From positions 928,001 to 992,000 of the forward strand of contig JAQGDQ010000019.1 in assembly GCA_030141605.1 (NCBI GenBank): DNA of 64,000 bases. Reading direction: 5' to 3'. The position numbers were made by a program, and so were the translations under genes. Source of the DNA: Tubiluchus corallicola. Lineage: Eukaryota; Priapulida; Priapulimorpha; Priapulimorphida; Tubiluchidae. Positions 44,803-57,119 of this stretch are shown one piece after another (within the stretch, counting starts at the first letter, position 1; the number at the start of each line of letters is the position of its first letter). Under the pieces are notes generated by a model. It made no database searches. It saw only the letters and a program-made list of their open reading frames with translations, and was not told where the DNA came from.

Positions 44803-47800
44803 GGCTGTGCAACAATATGATGTGCATTCAGAGTAAATGTTCAGTCAACTGGGCACTGGGTATGCCTAGTGGAGTAGCCTACTGTCTTAACGATCAACTG
44901 TTCTTATAAGTGGTTTATAGCATGGACTTGCAGATGTTTTGTTTATTGGTAAATAATTGCTCAGTAGTTTGATGATAATTTATTGTTTATTTTAAAAATC
45001 TCTGGGAAGACTTGACTTGGACTTTTGTTGTGGATATATTTTGTCTTTAAGTTATCTTGTGCAATGTAATTACAGATCTGTAAAATAAGTTGTTTTTTAT
45101 TAATAATGTTTGGGATGTGTGCACTCAGTTTAAACCCATAATAATATATGCAGTTTTGTTAGGATGTAACTTTAGACATTTTTGCCATTTGTAAATTGTA
45201 ACTGGGTTATTAGATTATAACTACATAAATTATGTAGGTTTATTATTGTAGATTTCTAGTTTAGGATTCTAGCACGTAAACGAATTTTACACTATTGTTC
45301 ATCTAATGTTATGATCATTAATTTTAACTTATTACCATTTCACTAAATCAAATCTCTTCTTTACATGTTACATCGATGCTGTATTTAATGACAAGAAATA
45401 ATATACTAACTGTGTACAACTATTTTATAGAGAAATGCAGAAACTGTAAAAAGTGTAATTGAGATGCAAGCATAATGATACTGTTATATAAACACTTCCT
45501 TATTTTAATCTAGCCTTCTGTGATGTTTATATAGTTACCATGCCTTTGTTTTTAATGTTATGGTGAAAGTGTAGTAGATAGGGTCCTAAACAAGGCCCTG
45601 GGCACACTATGTGCAACACTACCTTGTACTCCCCAAAGTCTTGGAACAAACACAGTCAGCAGAGTCCAGTCTTACATACTGTGTTGCACATAATGCGTGT
45701 TAGGCGTAACCGCTATTGTCATTTTACAATAATTAATACTAAAGCTAGTGATTTGAGTTGTATATTTATTATGTCCCTAGTCAGGATTTTTCTTCAAAAC
45801 TAACTGCAGTCTGCACATTTGTATTCTAGTGCAGATTTAAAACTAATTATACGAGTTTCAATTGTATGAATTCTTCTGTAGTTTCATCTTCTTTCTACGA
45901 AAATGCTGTAGAGTTTGTCTCACTTGCATAATTGAAACTACACAAAGATAGCAAAAAAGAGATTGCTGCTAAGTTAAAACAAAAATTATTAATTATCACC
46001 CAACGCGAAGTATTTGAAGAAGTCCTCTCAAAATATGCAGAGTAAACTAATTTTCCGTTTTTTCTAAATATTGTTGAAATGCTGGCCAGGGATTTGAGTG
46101 ATTTGTTTACTACGTACAGTATTTTATGTAAATGTTTTAGTGTCCAAAACTGCAAGGTTTCCGTTCACTTTGCTTGTTTGTAGTTTCGTTCATTTTGAGG
46201 ATTTCTTACCAACCAACTGAAATAATAGATTAGAAATTTACATTTTTGGGTATACAGCGGTGTAGACTAAACATCTTTACATCATTATTGCCGTAGTTAA
46301 TAGTGTTTAGCTAATAACCAGTTCTTTCATTTTTGTGTGAGAATTTGTGTATTTCTTGATGTGTATATACTATTGTACAAAAATTATTGTATGGTATCGT
46401 GAAAACATATGATATTTTATTTTGCAAGATTTATGCTATACTCCTGGTCTGTAAATTTTACTGCCAGACTCTTGCAAGAAGCTCTGTGTAAATTCAGTTT
46501 ATTTCAACTGATTGTTTTAGCTGTTAAAATAAAAATCTGTTTTGTAGTCTTGCTCAATATACATGCATACACGACTTTGCAGCTTTGTAATTTGGAACAC
46601 CTGTACTAGTTGTGAGATTTTGTTTTGAGCACATTCTAAAAAATTTTACCTATATACTACCAAAATTTCAAAGCTACCTTGATTGAAATTGTGTTTTCTG
46701 TGACTAGTACTTTGTTTTGTTTTTACAACTTATACAGCATGTTCTACTATAAATCAGCAAGCAATTTTTTAAATTTGACTTATGTGGATTGTAGCCAATT
46801 TATTTATAGTGCGTTGACAGTATACATGTCTACCTAGCTATAAATGTTTAGAATGTTTATTAATAACACACACGTACACCTAATTAATATCTACACGTTT
46901 GAAAGAGGATGCAACATCCCTTGAAATAGACATTGCTCTCACAACACTGTCATTGCTTTAGAACATAGTAAAGTACAGTTGTAGAACATTGTAGTATAAT
47001 TTGCCCAACGAGGATATTATTAGAATAACTATCGTCGCATTCATTTCCAAAGGTAAGCTACAGGCATAGGTTTATGTGTTGAATTTTGGCAAATAAATTG
47101 ATCATTTGTCTAGTTAGCTGTTTTTATTGACATTAGTGTTTATAGTATAAATAATATTGGTTTGTAATAATTTAAAGTATGAAATTGTATATTATATTAT
47201 TTATTGTAATTCTTCAGCTAAATTTTAGAGATATTTCTTCCAAACACTGTATGTCTGATTGCTTTTTTAAACTGTGCTATTAAGCTGAATACATGTAAAT
47301 TTTAATCGAAATCTTTTGGACATCAAATGAACTCTTTCCTTTATTAAAAGAGTGAAATAATTTCTTATAAAAGGCGTAAGAAATAATAGTGAAAAAACAA
47401 TTGGTTACAAATGATTTGTAAGAAATATTTAAGTTAACACATTAATAGTATAGCGAGCTTCAAAGTAAATTAACAGCATATCTTGTGAATATCACACACA
47501 GTTTATACGTTTTCTGCTGTAATATGCTACTGGTTCTTCACGTAAATAAACAGTGTTCATCTCAATTTATATTGGGGCTTATGAAAGGCTGTAAGGCTGA
47601 TATGAGGTAGTGTTCTATGCAGGCCTAATGTATGATAAATGTTGAAAAGTATACATATGTTAATAAAAATTGTCGCTTGTTTTACTATCACTACATTTTC
47701 GTTATGGTTTATTGTGTTCTTGAAATTTCAGTGCCATTACAATAGAAAAGAGAAACTTAATTGGGTTTAGTGAAGAAGACAAAAGGAATGAAATTGGGCA

Positions 47801-49880
47801 GAAAACCCAAAAAAGTGAAAGAAGAGGAAGACAAGAATAGAAGAGGAGTTTTGAGTAAACGCTTAAGCGAGTAAAAAAGAAATTTAACACAAATGTCATC
47901 TTGGAAAAAAATTATGTATTAGTCATGTAGCAACTTCAGTAACTAGCAGGTCGACTGACTGACATATTATGTGCGACTCGACTTCGTTTTACCTGAAGCA
48001 AACAAAAACAGTTTCTGCTAATCCAATGTCAAAAAATAATTAATAATGAAAATGTATAATAATATGAAATATGAAGAAATCAAACTTACATCTTTGCCGC
48101 AGCTTACTAACTTGCTAAAGAGAACTCGACTGACAACACATTTTATTACTAAACGACACGTCGTACTGAACAAAAATGACTTCTTTCCTTCCTGTCTCCA
48201 AAATGAGGCCAATGGCCTATTTCCTGTCCTAATTCACCTGTCGATCAACAGCACGTGCTTACATCCAAAACAATACCTCATTTTTGGTGAAAAAGATCCC
48301 TGTGATCATTCCTTGCAGCCACGAAGTGCACTACACGTAAATTTAATAAAATTTGTTACTAAATTATTAGCACCTTAGCACCTTAGTACAGTAGACTAAG
48401 ATCATACACATCTACAAACAATGCTTCTTGGGATTACGGTAAAAGTCTTGCTGTAAGCCTGCAAATTTATGGTCCGAAAAGATTGTTTTATGTTCACCTG
48501 TAGTTCTATAAATAATTAGTCGAATATAATTATATAGAACGGCTTGTTGTCTAGCATTTGTAGTAATTGTAAATTTTATTCATGAATTATATTTTAGCAA
48601 TTTTCCTCATTTACAGAAAGCAGATTTCCTTAAAAATGTTTCATTAAGTAAATCATAATTAATTTACTTGTATCTAATTGCAGTATTAGTAAGATTGCTT
48701 TTTAATGTTTATGAGACCAGTCTCTGTTATGATTTCGTATGGTATAATTGAAACCTGCACTGTAAAAAAACAACAAATACGCTAATTGTCGCGTTAGGGA
48801 TGACCAAAAATGCCTTATAGCAAATGAAATTAATGGCCAAATTCATTTTGCAATTAAGGCGCCTGATGAAATGCTCAAAACGGCTTGCGAGGAGCCTACC
48901 GCTGATTATGGTTGATGACTTACGGTAGGCAGCCCGCGATAGGCAAAAGACGATAAACGGATTATCTGTGTGACAGGGACCATTGGTTAGCATGCTTTCA
49001 TTTTTCACGACGTTTTTTCTCTTCAAGGCTTACGCCTTGCAAATTATATTAGCTCTGTGTGACACAGGCGTAATATAAAGTCTGTCGCAGTTCACGAGGC
49101 CGATTGAATAAGTTTGGACGTTATGATGGACCGCGTTTATTTTCCTCAAAAGCTCGCGGTCAATATATAAAACGAGATATCTGGTCGAGAAAATTCATTT
49201 TGTTTGAAAATTGAAAAAACCGGTTCGTACTTGACTGTAAGTCACAATTCAGCCTAAAAACAGGGTGGTGAAGCATCCTCACGCGTTCAGCCGTGGGAAC
49301 GGGGTTGCTTTTAGCCTGGAATGCGAACACCAGCTTCCCATAATAGGATCTGAGTCTTGAGTGAGCGTATCATAAGAACGGATAACTTACTCGGGTAAGC
49401 CATAACTTTGACTCAATTTATTAATCTAATTAACAAGAAATAAAACATTTTACTTCTTACTCTTTACTTACTTCTTAAATGACTATGTAGACTAACAGTT
49501 ACTAACATGTATAACCTATTTAGTACCGTACGTAAAGTATACATGTATATACATCAGCTACTCTTACATGTTAACTATAGTTCGTAGTTTGAGTAACACA
49601 TTTTGTTTAATTAGGCTTATTTTCTCTACCCATCAGTAGTACTTAATAGTTCTCATTCAAGAGTATCTACGTGGAATATTTGGATAAGAGCGTTATTAAG
49701 AGTACCTGCTGGCTGTCGCCCACGTGGTAGGAGCTGATGCACTCACAAAATAGCCTCAGTAGTTCAGCGTAATCGTACGCAGTCTGTAAGTTTGGCTTAT
49801 TATTTATAATCGTCTAAGCCTAGCTTTTTAACTTGTACTTTTGCAAGCTTCAGCTTTGCCAAACCCGTGTTAATTTTGTT
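44803..49880 (+). other. PLCB 3' UTR, then non-coding DNA
   Basis: The 3' UTR starts at 44803; the first clear AATAAA I find is at 46528-46533, giving a UTR of about 1.7 kb if used. A short inverted pair (TATGTGCAACACTA near 45608 and TGTGTTGCACATAATG near 45680) lies within it. From about 46600 onward I see no gene. A TATATAAA near 49164 sits in a less AT-rich stretch (48850-49350), but nothing else supports a promoter there. Confidence 0.5.
46528..46533 (+). terminator. Possible PLCB polyadenylation signal
   Basis: AATAAA, the first found after the PLCB stop codon. A hexamer alone is weak evidence in AT-rich DNA. Confidence 0.35.
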
Positions 49881-49887
49881 TGTACAG

Positions 49888-49912
49888 TATATATATATAT
49901 ATATATATATAT
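49888..49912. repeat. (TA)n microsatellite
   Basis: Uninterrupted alternating T and A. Confidence 0.93.
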
Positions 49913-50036
49913 TCTCTGCCTCGCTCCGTTGAAGACATTTTAGTCGATAGCTCAGCAATAAATCATCAACATATATATGTACATATTATTCAGCAGCAAC
50001 AGTGCAAGGTAAATTATGAAATTGCGGTTGCTGCCA

Positions 50037-50038
<2 letters not shown>

Positions 50039-50094
<56 letters not shown>
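50039..50094. repeat. (TA)n microsatellite
   Basis: About 56 bases of uninterrupted TA. The Ile-Tyr reading frames over it are artefacts. Confidence 0.95.
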
Positions 50095-50095
<1 letters not shown>

Positions 50096-52414
50096 TCTTA
50101 TTCTAATATTCACCCTGATAACTGCACATGCAAGATTATGGCACACAAGTCCAGATGAGTCACTAGAATTTATTCGTTTTCCTTCTAAAAACGGATTTTA
50201 AAGTACTGAATGCATAGACGTAGGCTTGCCAGCATTCATTCTTTTCCTGTTCTAGATGCTTTTACAGTCAGATGTAAAATTAGACTCAATGATAGCTTTA
50301 TTGTGGATTTCCAACAACAAAAATTTATATAAGACTATACTCGTAAACTTTTCTATTCAATCATCAAGCTAGTACAGTCCTCAAAAGTCTGCATGTAATA
50401 GAGTTATCTTGTGTTTCTACTTTCTGAATGTTAACTATGAGAGCAATTGCAATGTGCAATAAATACTTGTCTACGCATTTACCCCACGCCAAATGGCGCT
50501 TCCAGAAGTTTACACGTCTTCCGTGGTTTATATATCGCCTATGATACACACGACGACGCTCTATATATCCTGTCCTCATTCTTTCCCTCTATTACTCATT
50601 CATTTTTTTCCCCATCTAGACTATCTTTATCGTCATTATGCCATTTCCTAAAGGCCGCCAGACGGCCGTCTTAGCCTTCATAGAAAGGCTACCAAACATG
50701 TGCACAGTCTTCCAAGAAACCAGTTATAATTTTTTATGAGAGCCGGGCCTAAATACTAATATCTTCACTTCTTACAGATACGTGCTGTTTTTTGGGGGTG
50801 CCAAGTGACTCAGACGTTGAAATTCAACTGTTTCTGGAAAGATGGTTGTTTTGAAAAAATGTACAGTATTAGCACAAACTGCAGGAATTGCTGGTTGATT
50901 TAACGCAGATCGTCGTCTATTAATAGGACCACCAAATCACGACGAGTGATGAAACACAGATCTCGGTTTCAGTTACGAAATTATTGGTTTTTAAAATAAC
51001 TTGTTTCATAAACCGCTCTTCTACTTTGTCTGTATTGGCGATATAAACAGCTTCCCCGTTGAAAAATCTATGCAGCCAGAATTGATTATTAAATTACAGA
51101 TTTAGTGTAATGCGATGTTAACTGCATGGAAGAATTACATAGGATGGTACGCAAACTTTTACTAGTAGTATAGAAAATCAACAAGTAGTAATACAGAACA
51201 ATTACAATTACAAGTCCAAGTTGGTACTGTTCAAACAATAGCGAATCTATCGTGTCTTCAAAATTAGGTGTGGAAACCTCCTGTGTCTCGCAGAGCTTGT
51301 AATCTTGAGGGGTACGATTGGAGCAGTGACAAGCAGAACTCAAGATCTTCCAACACATCTTGCACATGTCTTACAATTTTCTTTGATTAAGCACATAAGG
51401 TAGTTTAATAGTGAGGATATTACTGAATGTATGTAAATAATTGACAAACTGGTATTAGATGATGTCGCTTTTTCAAACAGGCTTCTTATATATAAACGCA
51501 TTTCGCTAGCTTTTAGCTTAGAAAACTTGTGATGTTGTTGTAAGAAGTACCCGGAATAATATTTTAAGCGTTTTGGCAAAACACTTTGCAAAGTTATGAA
51601 CATTTTTTTCTCCACTTTAGATGTTTGTAGAATCCACTGGAATTGAAGGTACAGTCTAAGCCGGAATTCACTCGCAAGAAATGAAGGTCCCATTAGCATA
51701 TACGCAGCCGAAAAAACTTGTATGTTTATTGCTGAGGAGATTCGGTGGTTTGCCGCACATGGCTTCACTTAAAACATTGCTTGTGTTTTCTTTTCCTTCG
51801 CGGATCGCTGAATTTGAGCCCAACGCTGTTGTTGCGAATTAACGCCATACGCACTAACAACACAGGTATTTTCAAACTCATTTAAAGAAGCAGCCAGAAT
51901 TCCTGTTATCACCCAATACTGGCATGACATCAGCAACTAAAATATTTTCTAATTCAGAGAAGCCAAAACGTGATATCAAAAACTAAAATATTTTCTGACA
52001 CAGAGAAGCCATGTTTAACCATGTTTTGCTCCTCTATATTAGAGAATATTTTCGTTTTTGATATTCTATTTAAGAAGTTTTTGCCAGTTGTATAATACGT
52101 ATTTTGATTCATCTTTAGGTTGTTCCTTCAATTGAATATGTTGCATGCTTTTCCCTAAGAACATCTTAAACTCCCAAGTGAGAAAAAAGAAACAAATCAG
52201 GTTCAGTAGCACATGATCTCTCTTCTGTCTGGACCAGTTTCCACAGTGTGAAGCCACGATTGCCACACTCAGACCAAATTACTAGTCCGCGAGTAACATA
52301 CTTCAGGGCAGACGTATAATGGGTGACCAGCACAGCAGGGGTGTGGTGACTCTAGAATTTCTGGTTGTGTTGACGGATGTGTTTAAGTGTGGGTGTAGTA
52401 CTAGAAGCGAAAAT
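50095..52414. other. Intergenic stretch, no gene recognised
   Basis: Two overlapping - strand frames (51089-51367 and 51340-51768) are the longest here but show no family I recognise. A small cluster of direct and inverted AAAATATTTTCT repeats lies at about 51935-52075. Confidence 0.5.
51935..52075. repeat. Short direct and inverted repeats around AAAATATTTTCT
   Basis: AACTAAAATATTTTCT followed by CAGAGAAGCCA occurs twice about 48 bp apart, and an inverted AGAGAATATTTTCGTTTTTG lies just downstream, so the second copy can pair with it. Possibly a small hairpin MITE. Confidence 0.5.
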
Positions 52415-52733
52415 TATAAAGATTATGATGATGGCGATAATGTTGATGGTGAGAGCAGTAGTGATGATGTTGATGATAGTAACCTTTATTTAAAGTCGGC
52501 TATTAGATAAACAATTAACATAAGCTCAAAGAGCTTTCGGCCGACTATAAATAACAAGTCTACAACTACATAACGAAGATTATTATTATTACCCCGCTTT
52601 TACGCTAGATACCATGCGCCAGGCAGGCAACATCATTGGTATCAATTTTAAACTCTTTGGTATGATCACTGCTATCGAACTCAGGACTTCCCAGACGGAA
52701 AGGGGACGCATTACTACTAGACTATGCCGTCTG
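52415..52733 (-). mobile_element. tRNA-derived SINE
   Basis: Read on the - strand from 52733, the first 70 bases look like a decayed tRNA: an A box (ATAGTCTAGTAGTAATG, near 52724-52708) and a B box (GAGTTCGATAGC, 52682-52671) at tRNA spacing. An unrelated body follows with (TAA)n-type text, and it ends in an (ATC)n-type tail (about 52485-52415). The A box, B box and simple-repeat tail mark a SINE rather than a functional tRNA. Confidence 0.6.
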
Positions 52734-52737
52734 GTCA

Positions 52738-52900
52738 AAGATGATGAAGAGGAAGAGGATGAACAGAAAAAGGAAAAGCACGAGGATGAAAATGATGCTG
52801 AGTTTGAAGACCAAAATAAGGATATTGGTGATGATGCTGCTGTTGATAAAGATGTGAATCACGATAACGATAATACCGATGGTGATGATGAAATATTATG
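52738..52900. repeat. Degenerate (GAT/GAA)n tract
   Basis: Imperfect GATGAT, GAAGAG and GATAAC triplets. They give an acidic reading frame that I regard as a by-product of the repeat. Confidence 0.65.
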
Positions 52901-55239
52901 ATTATAGTATGATAACAGTGTTAAGTACTAGACAAACTACCGCGAATGAAAGCATTGAAAAAGTGGCCAGAAACTGATAAGACGAAAAGCTACTTCCGTT
53001 ACCTGCCTCGATCGAGCATGTGTAAATGTGAACGCAGCTTTATGATCTCTGAATCAATATTGCTTCACAGCAGTGAACTTTAGGCCTGCTGCGGTAGCTA
53101 CGCAGTAACCTCGATAATGGCGACAACGCGTTGTGCAGTATAAAATGACCTAGTTTTACAATTTTATTCTGTTAAACTCTACAGCGATCAGTGCGATGAA
53201 ATTGAATTCGCCTGTAAAAATAGTAGCAATACTCGTTGAAATGCATGTCGATTAAAATAGAATTAGAACGTTCACTGTTTATAGACGAAGCCAAGAAGAA
53301 AACTTTTAATTTGTAGCCGCTCCCACGCACAAGAAGCCTGTTTTTGTATTGAAGCGCGCAGTTATGTAGGTCGCATGCAACGCAGTTTACGAAACAAAGC
53401 TTCATAAATCATACGTCAGCAAGCTTAACAAAGAAAATAAGCTCATGTTTTCCTTTCAGACAACTTGCAGGAAACAGGGTCAATTCTTATTTCTATAAGC
53501 ATAAGCTCATCCGTACTAAACAATTGGTCAAAACTGCGCACAAGACTTGCCGTGATTATGACGTAACAAGCGTCAAACTATTTTGTCATTTAACTATTTA
53601 TAGCACAGAGTAATATGATACACTGTTTTGGAGCCCATCCAGTTTAGTAGATTTATGCACGTAAATGCGTATGCCACCGTGTATGAGTAATATGGAACGT
53701 GTCTGGCTTCTATTATTACTTCACTTAGTAAATGGCGGCGTACAAAGCCGGACTGTCGGCAGGGCTAGAGCCCATGTCTTCGGGAAGCCTAATCGTGCAG
53801 TCATGACACATTTGGGCATGGGACACTTAGGCATGTAACAGTTGGGCACAGGACATTTGAGTACGAGGACACTTGGGCATGAAACATGTGGGCACCAATA
53901 AAGTTTATTGTTGTGTCTATTTTCCTATTTTTGTTTATTAAATTTTTAATGATTCACTAATTTTTCTAACTGTCACTGTGTCACAATGTTTTTTAAGATC
54001 GCTTCACTAAATTAAAAACACATGCAGCAAATAATATAATGATACAGTAATTAGGGATTTTAAAATAGTCAAATGACTATGCAGGCTTTGGTTTTGTATT
54101 TTTAGTATTGAATGTAGTTTTTAAAATGAAGGAAACAGAAGACACCATAAGTTTAGATTAATATTTTATTAAAATATAATGGCATTTTATTTCAAAAATA
54201 CCTAGCGCGTCACAAAAAAGAAATGTGAGTCACAAAAAATTGTCATACAAAAGTGTATCACTAGTACAACTAGTGTAACAATTCAGCTATTATTATACCT
54301 GTATAATAATATTATACTCATTCAGTGTTTGGTATGCTTTAGAAGAAACCGACGTAAAATGCGTTGTCTAATTGTTTAATAACTAGTGGCCAACGACTAG
54401 ATCAATTAATGAGCCAAATTTCTACATATGTCTACACGATTCAATATTAAGATTAAGACTTATTATTTCAAACTTTGTTATGTATTTCTGGCTAAATCCA
54501 CGTTAATTATGCGTTCAACAGCAATGTATTTACACACACTAGATTAGTTAGTTATTTCTACTGTTCTCACGAAGATAGTTATTTCCTTTATTACCAAAGC
54601 TTACATGTCTTAAAGTTATCTGACATCTATGGGACGAGAATTCCAAGAATTTTAACCTGCTGAACAGCGTATAATTTACAAAAACAGTACAGAAATAGAA
54701 GGTATGCTTGCGTAATCGAGTCATGGAACACGTAGTAGGCAGTGTACGCGCTCGCGGGGTAGTCATACCGCAAACGTGGCATAGATGGCACAAATAAATG
54801 AAACTTGTAAAGGCGGCACATATTTTGTGACATTGTTTCTTTCTTGGGGCGGATGCGCAATCATTATTTAAGTTTCTGTAATTTTTATAGACTTTAGATT
54901 TAGGCTACACCAACCATCAATTGATAATGCTGATTCTTATCATGCACCTTTGGTCTTTTCCTAACTGCTCTTACAATAGTAATGTTTGTGTCTTTTGTTT
55001 TGGGCCTAATGACAATAGCTTTTTTGTTTGTTTTTACTCATTATGACATTAACCATAGAAGCGCATTTCTCTCAATGATTTAAAGAAGGACGTTTCTGGC
55101 TAATCTGGCCTAGCCATAGTTATATATTACCAGCTGGTACTGTAGAACAATATTAAATTATACTGTTCTATGTGTGCCAGACAAAAATGATATTACAGAA
55201 GCCTAGACTTCATGTTTTCTACTATATATTTTATTTCAG
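52901..55239. other. Intergenic stretch left of the TRIM gene
   Basis: No gene seen. A short degenerate 15-bp array lies at 53805-53900. The first, untranslated exon and promoter of the TRIM gene should be in this area but could not be placed. Confidence 0.5.
53805..53900. repeat. Degenerate 15-bp array (ACATTTGGGCATGGG-like)
   Basis: About six units follow each other: ACATTTGGGCATGGG, ACACTTAGGCATGTA, ACAGTTGGGCACAGG, ACATTTGAGTACGAGG, ACACTTGGGCATGAA, ACATGTGGGCACC. Confidence 0.75.
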
Positions 55240-55342
55240 AAACGGCACCCAACTTGGCAATTTACTTCACAGTTTCACGTACAGCTAATGCACGACTTCA
55301 GTACAGTATCATCAGCAGCTGTGATATTGTAGACCAAACATT
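55240..55342 (+). other. 5' UTR of the TRIM gene after a probable splice acceptor
   Basis: TATATTTTATTTCAG ends at 55240, a strong acceptor, and an in-frame TGA at 55322-55324 precedes the start codon. This suggests an upstream untranslated exon spliced to this one. The exact exon start is 55241 if the acceptor is used. Confidence 0.5.
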
Positions 55343-56890
55343 ATGGCAAAGAATTTAGCTGAAGAAATTGATACAGAATTTTTGACGTGTAAAATCTGCT
55401 TCGAATCATTTACTGAACCAAAGTCTCTTAACTGTCTGCACACATTCTGCATGAAATGCCTTGAAGGTCACTTAGAAGGAATTCGGACTTTCAAATATGG
55501 AAATTTTACTGAATTTAACTGTCCAGTATGTCGAAAGCCGACAACATTGCCAACAGGTGGCATTCGAAGATTGCCAGACAACTTTCTCGTGTCAAGTCTG
55601 ACAGAAATGGTTCGAAGACAACGGATCACCAATCTACCTTTCTGTGAAATTTGTAAATTAGTGCATAAAAAGGTGAACGATGCCAAATCCAAGTGTGTTG
55701 ATTGCAGTAAAATGTTGTGTCCTAGTTGTGTGGATCAGCACAAGAAAATGCCTGTTACAAAAAATCACTCCATGTATGATATTGAATCAGAAAAAGAGAT
55801 TGAGTGCAAGCTACACAATGAAGAAATAGTTCGGTTTTACTGTGAACCTTGTGAAACGTGCATCTGTGTCTTGTGTACATTTGAAGAACATGCACAACAT
55901 GAAATAATCTCCTTCAAAGAGGGTGTTACCAAACACAGAGATACCATTTCTTCAATGGTCGAAAACTGCAGAGGAAAAGTTGAAGGACTAAAGAAGTGTT
56001 TAGAAGCTGTGAGGTCGTGCGAGAAGGTTATTGGAGGTGTTGAGAATGAAATAAAGGAGGTATCGCAACAGTTTGTGTCAACAATACGGTCACAAGAGAA
56101 ACAGCTAGTGAAACAACTGCATGAAATGTTTGGTGATGAAGTGACTGACTTTCTAGGGAATAAAAGTGAGATGCGAGAAACACTTGACAACCTGCAAAGT
56201 ACCGTAAATCTTGCCGAGCTTGTTGTAAACAGCAAAGAGATTGAATTTCTACTGCTTAAGAAACAATTAAACGAAAAACTAACAGCCATGTGCGAGTTTC
56301 AGGTAAAGCAGCCGCCAAAACATGCAAGAAAAGAACCAATATTTTGTCAAGGTTCAGTTTCTTTAGGATTTATTGAAGATCCGAGTAGGAGAGTCGTAAG
56401 ATTTCAATTGCCCGAAGACGTGCCTAAAAAAGAACATCTTGACGATGAAGAAGATGATATAGGTAGTAGTGAAGGCGGTAGTGACTACTCAGAGGATAGC
56501 CAAGACGTTTATCAAGATGCACAAGGTCGAGCTGAAATGACTGATGCCAGTACAAGTACTGACGGAACGGGAAAAGAGGATAAGCAAAATCAAGTTACTG
56601 ATGGGCAGCCACTGACGTTGAATAAAGAAACAAGCTGTGACATACCTCTAACAAGAACTAAGGCATCTCCAAGGGCAGAAGCAGTATCACAGACTGATGT
56701 TACAGTATTTGGCGATAAACAGGGTTTGACTGATCGAGAAATGCGTCTGCATCAAAAAGAGGTGCAAACGGATCTCTCGTTGTGTCAGAGAAGAAGGAAG
56801 TCTGATAGTTCTCAGAATACACCTCCTTCCACTCCTTCACAAAAGGTACCGCCCCACCAGGCAGTTATTCATCAGGCAACTGCTCACTAA
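55343..56890 (+). CDS. TRIM-type RING/B-box/coiled-coil protein, probable E3 ubiquitin ligase
   Basis: 515 residues in one exon. RING: C16, C19, C31, H33, C36, C39, C60, C63. B-box 1: C101, C104, C118, C121, C126, C129, H133, H142. B-box 2: C155, H158, C167, C170, C175, C178, H183, H186. A coiled coil follows (about 190-310), then an acidic and Ser/Thr-rich tail from about 365 with no NHL, filamin or B30.2 domain; many TRIM proteins have one of these. All zinc ligands are present, so it should bind an E2 and attach ubiquitin; the target is unknown. The start has a good context (A at -3, G at +4) and an in-frame stop just upstream. The order RING, two B-boxes and coiled coil is that of the TRIM2/3/45/56/71 type, but I cannot assign an orthologue. 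Confidence 0.93.
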   Translation: MAKNLAEEIDTEFLTCKICFESFTEPKSLNCLHTFCMKCLEGHLEGIRTFKYGNFTEFNCPVCRKPTTLPTGGIRRLPDNFLVSSLTEMVRRQRITNLPFCEICKLVHKKVNDAKSKCVDCSKMLCPSCVDQHKKMPVTKNHSMYDIESEKEIECKLHNEEIVRFYCEPCETCICVLCTFEEHAQHEIISFKEGVTKHRDTISSMVENCRGKVEGLKKCLEAVRSCEKVIGGVENEIKEVSQQFVSTIRSQEKQLVKQLHEMFGDEVTDFLGNKSEMRETLDNLQSTVNLAELVVNSKEIEFLLLKKQLNEKLTAMCEFQVKQPPKHARKEPIFCQGSVSLGFIEDPSRRVVRFQLPEDVPKKEHLDDEEDDIGSSEGGSDYSEDSQDVYQDAQGRAEMTDASTSTDGTGKEDKQNQVTDGQPLTLNKETSCDIPLTRTKASPRAEAVSQTDVTVFGDKQGLTDREMRLHQKEVQTDLSLCQRRRKSDSSQNTPPSTPSQKVPPHQAVIHQATAH

Positions 56891-57119
56891 TTGATGATTA
56901 TTGTAGTGTTTTTGGTCTATTCGAATTCATGAAGAAAACAACTACATCTCGTTTCAAAGCCGTTTAGGTTTTCATTCTGGTAGTAGTGGCTAGCTATATG
57001 TACAACAATTACATCGGAAAAAAGTAACTGGGACCTTAGCTGCTGGGTGCGAGTACACAATAAGGAGCATTCACAACAATAGGTTGGCATACCTTAATAA
57101 TCAATAATCACTGTAATAG
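56891..57119 (+). other. 3' side of the TRIM gene
   Basis: Presumably 3' UTR; no AATAAA before the foldback element. The next AATAAA (about 57391) lies inside that element. Confidence 0.4.

Noticed and set aside
49080-49400. Possible promoter around TATATAAA near 49164
   Set aside because: TA-rich text is common here and no downstream exon could be linked to it.
51089-51768. Two - strand frames of 92 and 142 codons
   Set aside because: No recognisable domain, no clear splice context, and frames of this length occur by chance.
52614-52901. Acidic 95-codon frame
   Set aside because: It is made of part of the SINE head and a GAT/GAA triplet tract.
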